From Alkalibacillus aidingensis (lineage in GTDB: Bacteria > Bacillota > Bacilli > Bacillales > Alkalibacillaceae), in NCBI RefSeq assembly GCF_014595945.1, contig NZ_JABXWU010000001.1:372001-436000 (forward strand): DNA of 64,000 nucleotides. Direction: 5' to 3'. This document shows, one piece after another, positions 35,656-45,776 of this stretch. Both the position numbers and the translations under genes were made by a program. The stretch's first letter is position 1. Every line of letters begins with the position of its first letter. The notes under the pieces were generated by a model. That model was not told the DNA's origin and did not search any database. It saw only the letters and a list, made by a program, of their open reading frames with translations.

Positions 35656-36576
35656 TTATTCAGAACGTTTGTCATAAGTAATCGAAGCCACCGCATCATG
35701 CAAGTGGATCGATTCCTCATTTACACATTTTACAGAGAACTGATCAATTAAATCAATCTCATATAAATCACTTGCTACTAAACGAACCATATCTTCAACG
35801 AATCTTGGATTTTCATAAGCTTGTTCAGTAACCATTTTTTCATCAGGACGTTTTAAGACCGGATGAATTCTTGCACTAGCATTTGATTCGGCTGCTTCAA
35901 GCAATAGGGCTTTCCAATCCATTGACTGTTCATCATAATCCTCGTTAAGGGTGATTTCCATCGTTATGTTTCCTCGTTGGTTATGTGCACTGTATTCACT
36001 TATTTCTTTTGAACAAGGGCACAAGGTCGTAATTGTTCCTGTTAAGCCTACTTGGATATCATAACCATTATCCTCATGATAGTGAACTTTGATCCATGCA
36101 TCTGCATGATTCAAGCCTTTTTTCTCAGAATAGGGAGCCTTCCTTTCAAAAAACCAAGGAAATGAGACTGTTAGTTCTGCATCTTTTTGATCTAAACGAT
36201 TCTTTAGCTCATAGACAAATGATTTTAACGTATCTATTTCTAAGGTAAAACCTTCTTCATGATAGGTTTGTAGTTGTTCAGTGAATCGACTCATATTCGT
36301 ACCTTTTGAATCTTGGGAAATGGAAGAGGCGAAGTAAAAATGACCTACTGTTGTTTGCGTATTTGGATCCAGTAAACTTTTCACAACCACTGGATGCTTA
36401 ACATTTGATATCCCAACGGCATCTAATTCGAATAAAAAGTCTTTCTTCGTATTTTGAAGATCCTTCATTTTGTTTTTTTCTGTAGGTTTCGTCTTGGGGC
36501 CTGGTTCAACAGAGCCGAATAATTTATGACGATCTGATTTATTTGGAAGTTGTTTCTTAGTCGATGTTTCGTTCAT
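35656..36576 (-). CDS. folE2: GTP cyclohydrolase FolE2 (type IB)
   Basis: 306 aa. FolE2 converts GTP to dihydroneopterin triphosphate, the first step to folate, and works with metals other than zinc. CPCSKEISEYSAHNQRG holds the catalytic Cys and His. The frame is open to 36621, but ATG 36576 has AAAGGAG at good spacing. In B. subtilis the equivalent is induced by zinc starvation via Zur; I do not see a clear Zur box here. No zinc-dependent FolE lies in this window. Confidence 0.94.
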   Translation of the reverse strand: MNETSTKKQLPNKSDRHKLFGSVEPGPKTKPTEKNKMKDLQNTKKDFLFELDAVGISNVKHPVVVKSLLDPNTQTTVGHFYFASSISQDSKGTNMSRFTEQLQTYHEEGFTLEIDTLKSFVYELKNRLDQKDAELTVSFPWFFERKAPYSEKKGLNHADAWIKVHYHEDNGYDIQVGLTGTITTLCPCSKEISEYSAHNQRGNITMEITLNEDYDEQSMDWKALLLEAAESNASARIHPVLKRPDEKMVTEQAYENPRFVEDMVRLVASDLYEIDLIDQFSVKCVNEESIHLHDAVASITYDKRSE

Positions 36577-36667
36577 ATTTTGATCTCCTTTCAACATAAA
36601 AGCACCAATCCATAATGACATATATTAAGTATACATGAAGAAACATTCACCCTTCAATTGTTTAAAC

Positions 36668-37846
36668 TCATTCTAAATAAGGAACAATTTCGACTTCGTC
36701 AGTAAAGGACTGCATGTGCTGTTCAGTCTGGTCATAAAGTTGTTGTGCATTATGGAGTTCATATTGATCGGCATCGATGAGTGGAACGATCTGAAAATCC
36801 TGTTTATGGTTATTGTAATAATTATAAGTTGGCATCACTTTAGCATCTGATACTTGATGTTGAATCGTATCACTATTAATGGTTTTTGTCAGTCTAACTT
36901 GAGTAATAGCACCAATTAATCGATCTACCCCAATTTGACTAGAAAGAAAATTGCCTAATGAGTAAACAACAAACCGATCATGACCTTCCTCCGTTGAAAT
37001 CCAATCAACAGGCTGTAACACATGAGGGTGATGACCTAAAATGACATCAGCACCTTCATTGGTTAATAACTCTGAAAGGTGAATTTGTTGATCGTTTGGT
37101 AAGGGGTGATATTCTTGTCCAAAATGCATGCTTACAACGATAAAATCAGTTTTTTCTTCCATCTCATGAATAGCATCAATGATTTGCTGTTCTTCTATTA
37201 AATTAACTAAATAATCCTTTCCATTTGGCACGGGAATACCATTGGTGCCATACGTATAAGCTAAAAAACCAACAGATATGCCGTTTTTATGAATGATACG
37301 CTTTCTTTGGCGATCTTTTTCATTTTGATATCCACCGACATATTCAAGTCCGATCTCTGACAAGTGATTTGTGGCATTGATCACAGCTTGTTCACCACGG
37401 TCAATGGTATGATTATTAGCAATCGATACAATATCGACCCCGGCATCCTTTAAGGCGTCACCGACTTCATATGGTGAATTAAAGTTAGGATACGAAGATA
37501 AACCAATCTCATCTCCTCCTAAAATGGACTCTTGATTAGCAAACGTAATATCAGCATTTTTTAAATAAGGTTTAATCTGTTCAAACATTGGTGTAAAATC
37601 AAAACCATTTTCAGTTCTTGCGTCCTCATATACAGGACTATGAATTAGTATATCCCCTATAGCATTCAACGTTAGTGAAGTCGTCACCGTGCGTGGTTCC
37701 TTATCAACAAACTTGGGTTCTTCTAAAGCATAAACTTTCTTAAGTTCAGACCCGTTTGTTGCATTTAAATTTAAAATAAGAATTACACCCATTGCAACTA
37801 ACAATACCGTCAATGACACACTTGTCACTAAAAGCTTCTTATTCAC
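36668..37846 (-). CDS. CapA-family membrane-anchored metallophosphatase-like protein
   Basis: 392 aa. An N-terminal membrane helix (about residues 5-28) precedes a PGA_cap/CapA domain facing outside. LNAIGDILIHSPV, IANNHTIDRGEQ and GHHPHVLQPVDW are the metal-site motifs of this calcineurin-like family. Some members act in poly-gamma-glutamate capsule export, but capB, capC and capE are not nearby, so a capsule role is not supported. It lies 28 bases downstream of plsY on the same strand. Confidence 0.88.
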   Translation of the reverse strand: MNKKLLVTSVSLTVLLVAMGVILILNLNATNGSELKKVYALEEPKFVDKEPRTVTTSLTLNAIGDILIHSPVYEDARTENGFDFTPMFEQIKPYLKNADITFANQESILGGDEIGLSSYPNFNSPYEVGDALKDAGVDIVSIANNHTIDRGEQAVINATNHLSEIGLEYVGGYQNEKDRQRKRIIHKNGISVGFLAYTYGTNGIPVPNGKDYLVNLIEEQQIIDAIHEMEEKTDFIVVSMHFGQEYHPLPNDQQIHLSELLTNEGADVILGHHPHVLQPVDWISTEEGHDRFVVYSLGNFLSSQIGVDRLIGAITQVRLTKTINSDTIQHQVSDAKVMPTYNYYNNHKQDFQIVPLIDADQYELHNAQQLYDQTEQHMQSFTDEVEIVPYLE

Positions 37847-37873
37847 ATAATCATTCCTTTATTACTTTTCACT

Positions 37874-38455
37874 CTAGAACCAAGTTATTTTGGGTTCGGT
37901 TTTATTTTTAATCCTTTTAATGTTCTCGCGGTGACGGTAGATAACAAAAACAGCTAACAGTGAAGTTACAATGATTAAGCCTAGATGTTGCATAATCAAT
38001 GAAGTAATCACCGCTACTAATCCTGCGAGAATAGAGGCTAAAGAAACATACTTAAAAAGCTTAAGGAAAACAAAGAAAGATATCACTAAAATAATGAATA
38101 ATAAAGGGCTAACTCCTAATAATACTCCACCTGAAGTGGCTACTGCTTTTCCACCCTTAAACTTAGCAAAAATTGGATAAGTGTGCCCTAATACGGCAAA
38201 TGCTCCAACAATTAATGGTTCAAGTTCAGGTGCAAAAAAGACAGTCAGTACAACAGGTAATGTTCCTTTTAAAATATCTATAATCGTGACAACCATTCCG
38301 GCTTTAATCCCCAGTACTCGAAATGTGTTGGTAGCACCAAGGTTTCCGCTTCCATGTTCTCTTATATCGATATCATAAAATGCTCTACCGATAATAAGAG
38401 CTGATGGAATGGAGCCAAATAGGTAAGCGATCATGACGAATAAAATATACTCCAT
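37874..38455 (-). CDS. plsY: Acyl-phosphate glycerol-3-phosphate acyltransferase PlsY
   Basis: 193 aa, about five to six transmembrane helices. PlsY makes lysophosphatidic acid, the first membrane step of phospholipid synthesis. The motifs [26 protein letters not shown] and [10 protein letters not shown] are all present. It is the B. subtilis yneS equivalent and, as there, diverges from the yneT-parE-parC run. RBS GAGGGGAA. Confidence 0.95.
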   Translation of the reverse strand: MEYILFVMIAYLFGSIPSALIIGRAFYDIDIREHGSGNLGATNTFRVLGIKAGMVVTIIDILKGTLPVVLTVFFAPELEPLIVGAFAVLGHTYPIFAKFKGGKAVATSGGVLLGVSPLLFIILVISFFVFLKLFKYVSLASILAGLVAVITSLIMQHLGLIIVTSLLAVFVIYRHRENIKRIKNKTEPKITWF

Positions 38456-38683
38456 AGTATTCCCCTCTTCTATATATTCGAATCTCTCTTATTTTATCAA
38501 AAGATGTCGGAATAAAGAATACCTTAGTTACTTATTACTATGACCTTTATCTAATTATTTAACAATATTAAGACCTATCAATTCACGTCATACCATGAAC
38601 CTTCTCATAAGTCAAAGTTGAGAAATCTTGCTAAAAACGCTATTCTAATAATAAATAATACTTTTTACTAGGAGAGATTTTAT

Positions 38684-39100
38684 ATGCAGAACCCTTCACA
38701 AGATGTTATGAAAGACATTCTAACTAACGCAAAAACGATCGCAGTTGTCGGTTTATCTGCGAATGAAGAGCGTACATCTTATCAAGTATCAAAGGTTATG
38801 CAATCACAAGGCTATAAAATAATACCCGTTAATCCTACAGTTGATGAAGTCTTAGGTGAAAAGAGCTACCCTTCTTTAGCTGATGTGGATGAAGAAATTG
38901 ATATTATTAACGTTTTTAGACGCTCAGAACATTTAGAAGAAGTTGCAAAAGATGCCCTCGAAACGAATTGTAAAGTATTTTGGGCACAACAAGGACTAAC
39001 TAACGAAAATGCGTATGAACTGTTGAAAGAGAACGATTTCACCGTCATAATGGATGCATGCATTAAAGTTGTACATGCTGTAACTATTGGTAAATCTTAA
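38684..39100 (+). CDS. yneT: CoA-binding domain protein YneT
   Basis: 138 aa. It is a single Rossmann-type CoA-binding domain (TIAVVGLSANEERTSYQVSK, IIPVNPTVDEVLG, FWAQQGLTNE) resembling the N-terminal domain of succinyl-CoA synthetase alpha. The biological role of this stand-alone family is unknown. It sits between plsY and parE as in B. subtilis. RBS AGGAGAG. Confidence 0.92.
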   Translation: MQNPSQDVMKDILTNAKTIAVVGLSANEERTSYQVSKVMQSQGYKIIPVNPTVDEVLGEKSYPSLADVDEEIDIINVFRRSEHLEEVAKDALETNCKVFWAQQGLTNENAYELLKENDFTVIMDACIKVVHAVTIGKS

Positions 39101-39113
39101 ATTAATTTGTAGA

Positions 39114-39142
39114 AAAATCTCTGCATATGTGCAGGGATTTCT
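39114..39142 (+). terminator. Terminator after yneT
   Basis: AAATCTCTGCA and TGCAGGGATTT pair around TATG and are followed by CTCTT; the T-run is weak. Confidence 0.6.
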
Positions 39143-39200
39143 CTTGTCATAGCGAATTGTATATTTCATGATGAACGATAAAGAGAAAGGGGTCTTATAA

Positions 39201-41153
39201 TTGACTCAATCAGATCAGCTATACAATGATGATTCGATTCAAGTACTAGAAGGACTAGATGCCGTACGTAAACGGCCAGGTATGTATATAGGAAGCACGG
39301 ACCACCGTGGCTTACATCATTTAGTATACGAAATTGTTGATAATGCCGTAGATGAAGCCTTAGCTGGTTATGGCCAACGGATTCAGGTGACGATACATAA
39401 GGATCATTCATTATCGGTTACTGATGAAGGGCGAGGGATGCCAACAGGTATACATAAGATGGGTAAGCCAACTCCTGAGATCATCTTTACCGTCTTACAC
39501 GCTGGAGGTAAATTTGGTCAAGGAGGCTACAAAACGAGTGGTGGTTTACACGGCGTTGGCGCTTCAGTGGTTAACGCGTTATCAGAGTGGTTGAAAGTTA
39601 CCATTTATCGTGATGGAAAAAAACACGAACAACGGTTTGAACAGGGCGGAAATCCTGTGACTGGTTTAGAAGTGTTAGGTAATACAAGAAAAACAGGAAC
39701 AACCATCCACTTTAAACCTGATGAATCAATGTTTTCAACAACGCAGTTTCATTTTGAGACACTATCAGAACGTTTAAGAGAAAGCGCATTCTTACTTAAA
39801 GGAATCGAGATCACCTTAAAGGACGATCGTGAGGGACGTGAGGAAACTTACGTTTATCCAGATGGTTTAGAGTCTTTTGTTACTTATTTAAACGAAGAGA
39901 AAGACTCCTTACACCCAGTTGTATCTTTTGAAGGTCAACAAAAAGAGATTGAAGTTGACTTTGCCATGCAATTTAATGATGGCTATTCGGAGAACATTCT
40001 CTCATTCGTCAATAATGTCAGAACCAAAGACGGAGGAACTCATGAATCAGGCGCCAAAACAGCAGTTACCCGTGCGTTTAACGAATATGCTAGGAAGATG
40101 CAATTCCTTAAAGATAAAGATAAGAATCTAGATGGTAATGATATTCGTGAAGGCTTAACCGCAATCGTTTCAACACGAATACCAGAACAATTACTTCAAT
40201 TTGAAGGACAAACGAAAAGTAAGTTAGGAACGCCGGAAGCGAGAAGTGTGGTCGATAGCGTGGTTGCCGAACAGTTGACTTACTTCTTAGAGGAAAATCC
40301 AGAAACTTCGAAGATGCTTATCAAAAAGGCTATTAAAGCTCGTGATGCCAGAGAAGCTGCTAGGAAAGCCAGGGAAGAAGCAAGAAACGGTAAAAAACGT
40401 AAACGTAAAGATTCGCTTTTAAGCGGGAAGCTAACTCCTGCTCAGTCGAAGAATGCCCAGAAGAATGAATTATTCTTAGTTGAGGGAGATTCAGCTGGTG
40501 GGTCTGCCAAACAGGGCCGAGACCGCCGTTTCCAGGCAGTTCTGCCCCTAAGAGGAAAAGTCATTAATACTGAAAAAGCTAAAATTGATGATATTTTTAA
40601 AAATGAAGAGATCGCGACAATCATCCATACAATCAATGCGGGTGTGGGAGCTGACTTTAATATTGAAGATTCGCAGTATGATAAAGTCATTATTATGACG
40701 GATGCCGATACTGACGGTGCTCATATTCAAGTCTTATTATTAACTTTCTTTTATCGCTATATGAAACCACTTATTGAACACGGAAAAGTGTACATTGCAT
40801 TACCACCTTTATTCAAAGTTTCTAAGGGAAAAGGTAAGAATGCTAAAGAGGCTTATGCGTGGGACGATGAAGAAATGGACCGTCTCCTAAAAGAGTTTAA
40901 AAACGGTTATTCAATTCAACGTTACAAAGGTTTGGGAGAAATGAATGCTGATCAATTGTGGGAAACAACAATGAACCCTGAAACAAGAACGCTGATTCGA
41001 GTGACGATTGATGATGTTGCACGTGCAGAGAGACGCGTCGCTACATTAATGGGGGACAAGGTTGAACCACGTCGTAAATGGATCGAAACAAATGTAGCTT
41101 TTGGTATGGAAGAAGACGATACCATATTAGATAATGATAGATTGCTTAGCTAG
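39201..41153 (+). CDS. parE: DNA topoisomerase IV subunit B
   Basis: 650 aa from a TTG start with AAAGGGG upstream. ParE is the ATPase subunit of topoisomerase IV, which unlinks daughter chromosomes. The GHKL ATP site ([13 protein letters not shown]), the transducer region and the TOPRIM domain ([15 protein letters not shown], with later DTDGAHI) are present. A basic KKRKRKDS insertion precedes TOPRIM. It is followed almost directly by parC. Confidence 0.97.
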   Translation: MTQSDQLYNDDSIQVLEGLDAVRKRPGMYIGSTDHRGLHHLVYEIVDNAVDEALAGYGQRIQVTIHKDHSLSVTDEGRGMPTGIHKMGKPTPEIIFTVLHAGGKFGQGGYKTSGGLHGVGASVVNALSEWLKVTIYRDGKKHEQRFEQGGNPVTGLEVLGNTRKTGTTIHFKPDESMFSTTQFHFETLSERLRESAFLLKGIEITLKDDREGREETYVYPDGLESFVTYLNEEKDSLHPVVSFEGQQKEIEVDFAMQFNDGYSENILSFVNNVRTKDGGTHESGAKTAVTRAFNEYARKMQFLKDKDKNLDGNDIREGLTAIVSTRIPEQLLQFEGQTKSKLGTPEARSVVDSVVAEQLTYFLEENPETSKMLIKKAIKARDAREAARKAREEARNGKKRKRKDSLLSGKLTPAQSKNAQKNELFLVEGDSAGGSAKQGRDRRFQAVLPLRGKVINTEKAKIDDIFKNEEIATIIHTINAGVGADFNIEDSQYDKVIIMTDADTDGAHIQVLLLTFFYRYMKPLIEHGKVYIALPPLFKVSKGKGKNAKEAYAWDDEEMDRLLKEFKNGYSIQRYKGLGEMNADQLWETTMNPETRTLIRVTIDDVARAERRVATLMGDKVEPRRKWIETNVAFGMEEDDTILDNDRLLS

Positions 41154-41164
41154 GAGTGAATGAT

Positions 41165-43615
41165 TTGGCTGAACAAGCGAAATATTTAGACTTACCATTA
41201 GAAGAGGTTATTGGTGACCGTTTTGGTCGCTATAGTAAATACATTATTCAAGACCGTGCACTACCCGATGTGCGCGATGGCCTTAAGCCTGTACAACGCC
41301 GAATTTTATATGCCATGCACCAAGAAAAGAATACTCATGACAAACCGTTTCGTAAATCTGCGAAGACAGTTGGTACCGTCATCGGTAACTATCACCCACA
41401 TGGTGACTCCTCTGTTTACGAAGCTCTCGTAAGAATGAGTCAATCATGGAAGGTTCGTGAAGAGTTAGTTGAAATGCATGGTAATAATGGAAGCATTGAT
41501 GGAGATCCTCCTGCTGCTATGCGTTATACAGAAACGAGGTTATCAGGGATCTCATCAGAATTATTAAGAGATATTGATAAGAGCACAGTCGACTTCATTC
41601 CAAACTTTGACGATAGTGATTATGAACCTGTCGTTTTACCTGCTAAATTCCCAAATTTATTAGTTAATGGGTCAACAGGGATCTCATCCGGCTATGCAAC
41701 CGATATACCACCACATAACTTAGCTGAAGTTATCGATGCAGTCACTTATAAAATTGAACACCCTGATGCTTCTATAGATCAGCTCATGAAAAAGTTACCT
41801 GGTCCGGACTTTCCAACTGGTGGCATTATTCAAGGTAAGGACGGTATACGTAAAGCGTATGAAACAGGTAAAGGTAAAGTCGTTCTACGAGGTTTAGCAA
41901 CGATTGAAACTTTACGTGGTGGTAGAGAGCAAATTGTGATTACCGAGCTTCCTTATGAAGTTAACAAAGCAAATCTCGTAAAGAAAATGGATGAACTTCG
42001 ACTTGAGAGAAAGGTTGAAGGAATCTCTGAAGTACGCGATGAAACAGACCGTACTGGGTTGCGAATTGTTATTGAGCTTAAAAAGGACACAGACAGCCAA
42101 GGTGTTTTAAATTATTTATATAAAAATACTGATCTACAAGTATCTTTTCATTTTAATATGGTTGCTATTTCTAATAAAACACCAAAAGTTATGACATTAC
42201 CTGGGATGCTTGATGCCTATATTGAACACCAACAAGAAGTGGTCAAACGACAATCTGAGCATGATCTTAAAAAAGCACAAGACAGAGCGCATATTGTAGA
42301 AGGATTGATTTATGCAGTCTCTATTTTAGATGATGTGATTGCGACCATTCGAGCGTCTAAAGATAAGAAAGATGCTAAAAACCGATTAATAGAAATATAC
42401 AATTTTACCGAACCACAAGCAGAAGCAATCGTCATGTTACAGCTATATCGCTTAACGAACACTGATGTAACCGAACTAGAAAAAGAAGCAAAAGAACTTA
42501 AAGAACAAATTGATTATCTGCAATCTATATTGGCTGATGAACAAAAGCTCTTAAATGTTATCAAAGAAGATTTAAGACGTGTCAAGAAAACTTATAAAAG
42601 TGATCGCCTAACCCAAATTGAATCAGAGGTAGAGGACTTGAAGATCAACTTAGAAGTTATGGTGCCTTCAGAAGATATTGTTGTCTCAGTCACTAAAGAA
42701 GGTTATGTAAAGAGAACTAGTTTAAGGTCCTATAGTGCCTCTAATGTTGAAGATTTACAAATGAAAGATGGCGATCGACTCAAACATTTACATGAAATTA
42801 ATACAACAGATACCTTATTATTATTTACGAATAAAGGACACTATTTATATATTCCAGTTCATGAACTTCCTGAAATTAGGTGGAAGGAGATGGGTCAGCA
42901 TATTGCAAATATCATCCCAATTAGTAAGGATGAACGTATCATTAAAGCTATTCCAGTTCGTGACTTTAATGATGATCAGTATATCCTATCTGTAACTAAA
43001 AATGGGATGATTAAGAAATCTGTTTTAAGTGACTATAAGGTTCAGCGCTACACAAAACCAATTGTTGGAATGAAATTAAAAGGTGACGATGAAGTCGTTA
43101 ATATTCATCAAACGTCTGGACACCATGAAATATTCCTAACAACAAATACTGGTTATGGTTTATGGTTTCATGAACAAGAGGTTAAAGCTATAGGAACTAA
43201 AGCTGCTGGTGTTAAGTCAATGAATCTTAAAGATGAAGAGGAAATTATTAATGGAGAAGTTTTTGAGGAATTGACAAATCCTCACTTGTTTATGATCACC
43301 CAAAGAGGTGCATGTAAACGAATGAACATATCCAACTTTGAACAAAGCTCTAGAGCTAAACGTGGCCAAGTGATGCTTAAGGAATTAAAACGAAACCCAC
43401 ATAGAATTGTCGGTCTTCATATCGTTCGAGAAGGACAAACTATTCAGTTAATTACTGATCACGATGAACATCACTCGGTATTACCAATGGAGTTTAAAGA
43501 CCAAGCACGTCAAAGTAATGGATCATTTGTAATCGATACAGACCATGATGGGCATGTCATTGAAACCATGGAAGAAGCCATTTACCATAAATATTTCGAT
43601 AACGAAGAAGAATGA
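41165..43615 (+). CDS. parC: DNA topoisomerase IV subunit A
   Basis: 816 aa. ParC is the DNA-cutting subunit. Active-site Tyr121 is in [10 protein letters not shown]. The quinolone-resistance region reads [12 protein letters not shown] with Ser82 and Glu86 in the common susceptible state. The C-terminal domain has beta-pinwheel repeats. A GTG at 41156 is in frame, but it lies inside the AGGAG ribosome site; TTG at 41165 is eight bases downstream of it and gives [15 protein letters not shown], so I chose it. Stop is TGA, followed by a terminator. Confidence 0.96.
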   Translation: MAEQAKYLDLPLEEVIGDRFGRYSKYIIQDRALPDVRDGLKPVQRRILYAMHQEKNTHDKPFRKSAKTVGTVIGNYHPHGDSSVYEALVRMSQSWKVREELVEMHGNNGSIDGDPPAAMRYTETRLSGISSELLRDIDKSTVDFIPNFDDSDYEPVVLPAKFPNLLVNGSTGISSGYATDIPPHNLAEVIDAVTYKIEHPDASIDQLMKKLPGPDFPTGGIIQGKDGIRKAYETGKGKVVLRGLATIETLRGGREQIVITELPYEVNKANLVKKMDELRLERKVEGISEVRDETDRTGLRIVIELKKDTDSQGVLNYLYKNTDLQVSFHFNMVAISNKTPKVMTLPGMLDAYIEHQQEVVKRQSEHDLKKAQDRAHIVEGLIYAVSILDDVIATIRASKDKKDAKNRLIEIYNFTEPQAEAIVMLQLYRLTNTDVTELEKEAKELKEQIDYLQSILADEQKLLNVIKEDLRRVKKTYKSDRLTQIESEVEDLKINLEVMVPSEDIVVSVTKEGYVKRTSLRSYSASNVEDLQMKDGDRLKHLHEINTTDTLLLFTNKGHYLYIPVHELPEIRWKEMGQHIANIIPISKDERIIKAIPVRDFNDDQYILSVTKNGMIKKSVLSDYKVQRYTKPIVGMKLKGDDEVVNIHQTSGHHEIFLTTNTGYGLWFHEQEVKAIGTKAAGVKSMNLKDEEEIINGEVFEELTNPHLFMITQRGACKRMNISNFEQSSRAKRGQVMLKELKRNPHRIVGLHIVREGQTIQLITDHDEHHSVLPMEFKDQARQSNGSFVIDTDHDGHVIETMEEAIYHKYFDNEEE

Positions 43616-43620
43616 TCATT

Positions 43621-43650
43621 AAAAAGCGAGGATAATCCTCGCTTTTTATT
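43621..43650 (+). terminator. Terminator after parC
   Basis: AAAAAGCGAGGA and TCCTCGCTTTTT pair around TAA and run into a long T tract. Confidence 0.9.
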
Positions 43651-43656
43651 TTTTTT

Positions 43657-43823
43657 CTGTTAAAGTCCGCTGTTGTTATGGTGATTCGCTTTCTGAAGAC
43701 CTGGACGGTCAAATGTCGATGTTGGCCACAGGACTTGGCGTTTTCACCGACCAGGATTGGCCACCTTCGCTTTTCACCATACAACAACTTAGAGTTATAT
43801 CAAAACTAATCTTTAACAGAGCC
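43657..43823. repeat. MITE-like hairpin repeat between parC and tetR
   Basis: Ends are inverted: CTGTTAAAG (43657-43665) and CTTTAACAG (43811-43819, followed by AGCC). Inside, TGTTATGGTGATTCGC is inverted relative to GCTTTTCACCATACAACA. Core and flanks differ from the repeat at 33305, but the GGTGATTCGCTTTC arm is shared. It carries no transposase and no credible reading frame. Confidence 0.65.
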
Positions 43824-43906
43824 ATTTTTTAAAAAACAATTCCGAAATATTATTTGATAATTTTAAAAATTGTGATAAGGTATTAACAAAAGGTAGGGAC
43901 ATAAAT

Positions 43907-44530
43907 ATGTCACATTTAAAAGATAAAATTATCAACTCATCATTAGTCTTATTTTCTAAAAATGGATTTCATGGTGTATCTGTTAAAGACATAGTAGAAT
44001 ACTGCAATACATCAAAAGGTGGCTTTTATCATCACTTCACATCAAAAGACGAATTGTTATATGTCATCCATGACCTGTTTATTACATATGTATTAGATGA
44101 AGCTTACCGATCAAAACGTAAATATCAACAACCTATGTATCAATTACACGAAATTCTCAAGTCCTTTGTCCGTGTATTTGATCTATACAACGAACATATT
44201 TCTGTCTTTTATCAGGAAAACAAATACTTAAAAGCTGAATATGAAGATCAGATTAAACAAAAGAGGGATGAGTTTAAACAGATTGTCATTGAAGTCATCG
44301 AACAAGGGCAACAGGAAGGTGAATTTCGTCAGGAGTTACCTACGATCATAACGGGCATGTCTATATTAGGAATGGTTAACTGGACTTATAAGTGGTATAA
44401 GCGTGATGGACCTATGACAATTGAAGAAATTGCAAATGTCTACATAGATATCCTGTTTAAAGGAGTCTTAACCGATCAGGCATTCAAAAGCTATCAACAG
44501 TCAACAACGCACGAACAGATAGATTCTTAG
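43907..44530 (+). CDS. TetR-family regulator of the acyl-CoA degradation operon
   Basis: 207 aa. The N-terminal TetR helix-turn-helix (GVSVKDIVEYCNTSKGGFYH then HFTSKDELL) is clear, with a helical ligand-binding C-terminal domain. It resembles FadR/LiuR-like regulators that respond to acyl-CoA. It lies just upstream of an acyl-CoA dehydrogenase operon, and an 18-bp near-palindrome lies between them, so it probably represses that operon. The direct ligand is not predictable from sequence. Confidence 0.88.
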   Translation: MSHLKDKIINSSLVLFSKNGFHGVSVKDIVEYCNTSKGGFYHHFTSKDELLYVIHDLFITYVLDEAYRSKRKYQQPMYQLHEILKSFVRVFDLYNEHISVFYQENKYLKAEYEDQIKQKRDEFKQIVIEVIEQGQQEGEFRQELPTIITGMSILGMVNWTYKWYKRDGPMTIEEIANVYIDILFKGVLTDQAFKSYQQSTTHEQIDS

Positions 44531-44535
44531 TTTTT

Positions 44536-44556
44536 CGCTTTTTTGAAAGCGTTTTT
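44536..44556 (+). terminator. Terminator after the TetR gene
   Basis: CGCTTT and AAAGCG pair around TTTG and are followed by TTTTT. Confidence 0.75.
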
Positions 44557-44570
44557 ATTTCGTTTACCAC

Positions 44571-44588
44571 AGACCAACTAGTCGGTCT
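44571..44588. promoter_or_regulatory. Probable TetR-family operator
   Basis: AGACCAACTAGTCGGTCT is an 18-bp palindrome with a single mismatched pair, centred on ACTAGT. Its size and symmetry fit TetR-family operators, and it lies 22 bases before the acyl-CoA dehydrogenase gene, directly after the regulator. Confidence 0.7.
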
Positions 44589-44609
44589 TAAAATAAGGAG
44601 GGCATAACT

Positions 44610-45752
44610 ATGAACTTCACACTTAGTGAGGAACAAGAAATGACCAGAAAAATGGTCAGAGACTTTGCTGAGGAAAAGATTAAGCCACGTGCTGTTGACA
44701 TCGATGTAAATGCTGAATTTCCGGAAGATATTTTTAAAGAGCTAGGAGAATTGGGATTATTGGGAATCCCATACCCTGAGGAATATGGTGGAGCTGGTGG
44801 TGATACGATTACCTATGCTCTTGCAGTTGAAGAAATAGGCCGTGTATGTGGTAGTACAGGGTTAAGTTATGCTGCAGCGGTATCACTAGGTTCTTCACCC
44901 ATCTACCAGTTCGGTACAGAAGAACAAAAGGAGAAGTTCCTAAAACCATTAGCTAGTGGTAAAGCCTTAGGATCTTTTGGATTAACGGAACCCAATGCTG
45001 GATCTGATGCAGGTGGTACCAAAACGACAGCTATAAAAGACGGTGATGATTTCATTATTAATGGCGAAAAATGTTTCATTACGAATGCGTCTTATGCTAA
45101 ACAAATTATTGTAACTGCGGTTACAGGCAAAGACGACCGAGGCAAAAATATTATTTCTGCTATTGTGGTACCAACTGATACGCCTGGTCTAACCATTACT
45201 GACAATTACGACAAAATGGGGGTTCGAGGATCTAATACCGCAGAAATTGTTCTTGAAGATGTTCGAGTTCCTACTAGCAACTTATTAGGTGATCCTGAGA
45301 AAGGATTTAAACAATTTTTACAAACTTTAGATGGTGGGCGAATATCAATTGCAGCTTTAGGATTAGGGATCGCTCAAGCTTCTTTAGAGAAAGCTCTCGA
45401 TTATGCTAAAGAAAGAAAACAATTTGGTCAGCCGATTTCTAACTTCCAATCGATTCAATTTAAACTATCAGATATGGCCATGGAAGTGGAACTTGCAAGA
45501 AATATGATCTTAAAAGCTGCATGGTTAAAAGACCAGGGCAAAAGATTTACCAAGGAAGCTGCGATGGCAAAACTTTATGCCACAGAAACTGCCTTCCGTT
45601 CAGCAAACGAAGCAATACAAATTCATGGTGGCTACGGTTACATGCGTGAATATGAGGTGGAACGTTTCTTAAGAGATGCTAAGCTTCTTGAAATCGGAGA
45701 GGGTACATCAGAGATCCAACGTCTAGTAATCGCTAGACAACTAGGATGCTAA
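44610..45752 (+). CDS. yngJ: Acyl-CoA dehydrogenase (YngJ-like)
   Basis: 380 aa. It is an FAD enzyme that removes two hydrogens from a short or branched acyl-CoA. FAD-binding motifs [14 protein letters not shown] and CFITNASYA are present, and the C-terminal [12 protein letters not shown] holds the typical catalytic Glu position. Given the downstream biotin carboxylase, carboxyltransferase, hydratase and HMG-CoA lyase genes, isovaleryl-CoA from leucine is the best guess for substrate. First gene of the operon; RBS AAGGAGG. Confidence 0.93.
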   Translation: MNFTLSEEQEMTRKMVRDFAEEKIKPRAVDIDVNAEFPEDIFKELGELGLLGIPYPEEYGGAGGDTITYALAVEEIGRVCGSTGLSYAAAVSLGSSPIYQFGTEEQKEKFLKPLASGKALGSFGLTEPNAGSDAGGTKTTAIKDGDDFIINGEKCFITNASYAKQIIVTAVTGKDDRGKNIISAIVVPTDTPGLTITDNYDKMGVRGSNTAEIVLEDVRVPTSNLLGDPEKGFKQFLQTLDGGRISIAALGLGIAQASLEKALDYAKERKQFGQPISNFQSIQFKLSDMAMEVELARNMILKAAWLKDQGKRFTKEAAMAKLYATETAFRSANEAIQIHGGYGYMREYEVERFLRDAKLLEIGEGTSEIQRLVIARQLGC

Positions 45753-45776
45753 ATTTATAAATAAGGGGATGTTGAT

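Noticed and set aside
36668-37846. Poly-gamma-glutamate capsule locus
   Set aside because: Only a CapA-like protein is present; no capB, capC or capE is near, so a capsule system is not supported.
41156-41164. ParC start at GTG 41156
   Set aside because: The GTG is part of the AGGAGTG ribosome site. TTG 41165 has correct spacing.
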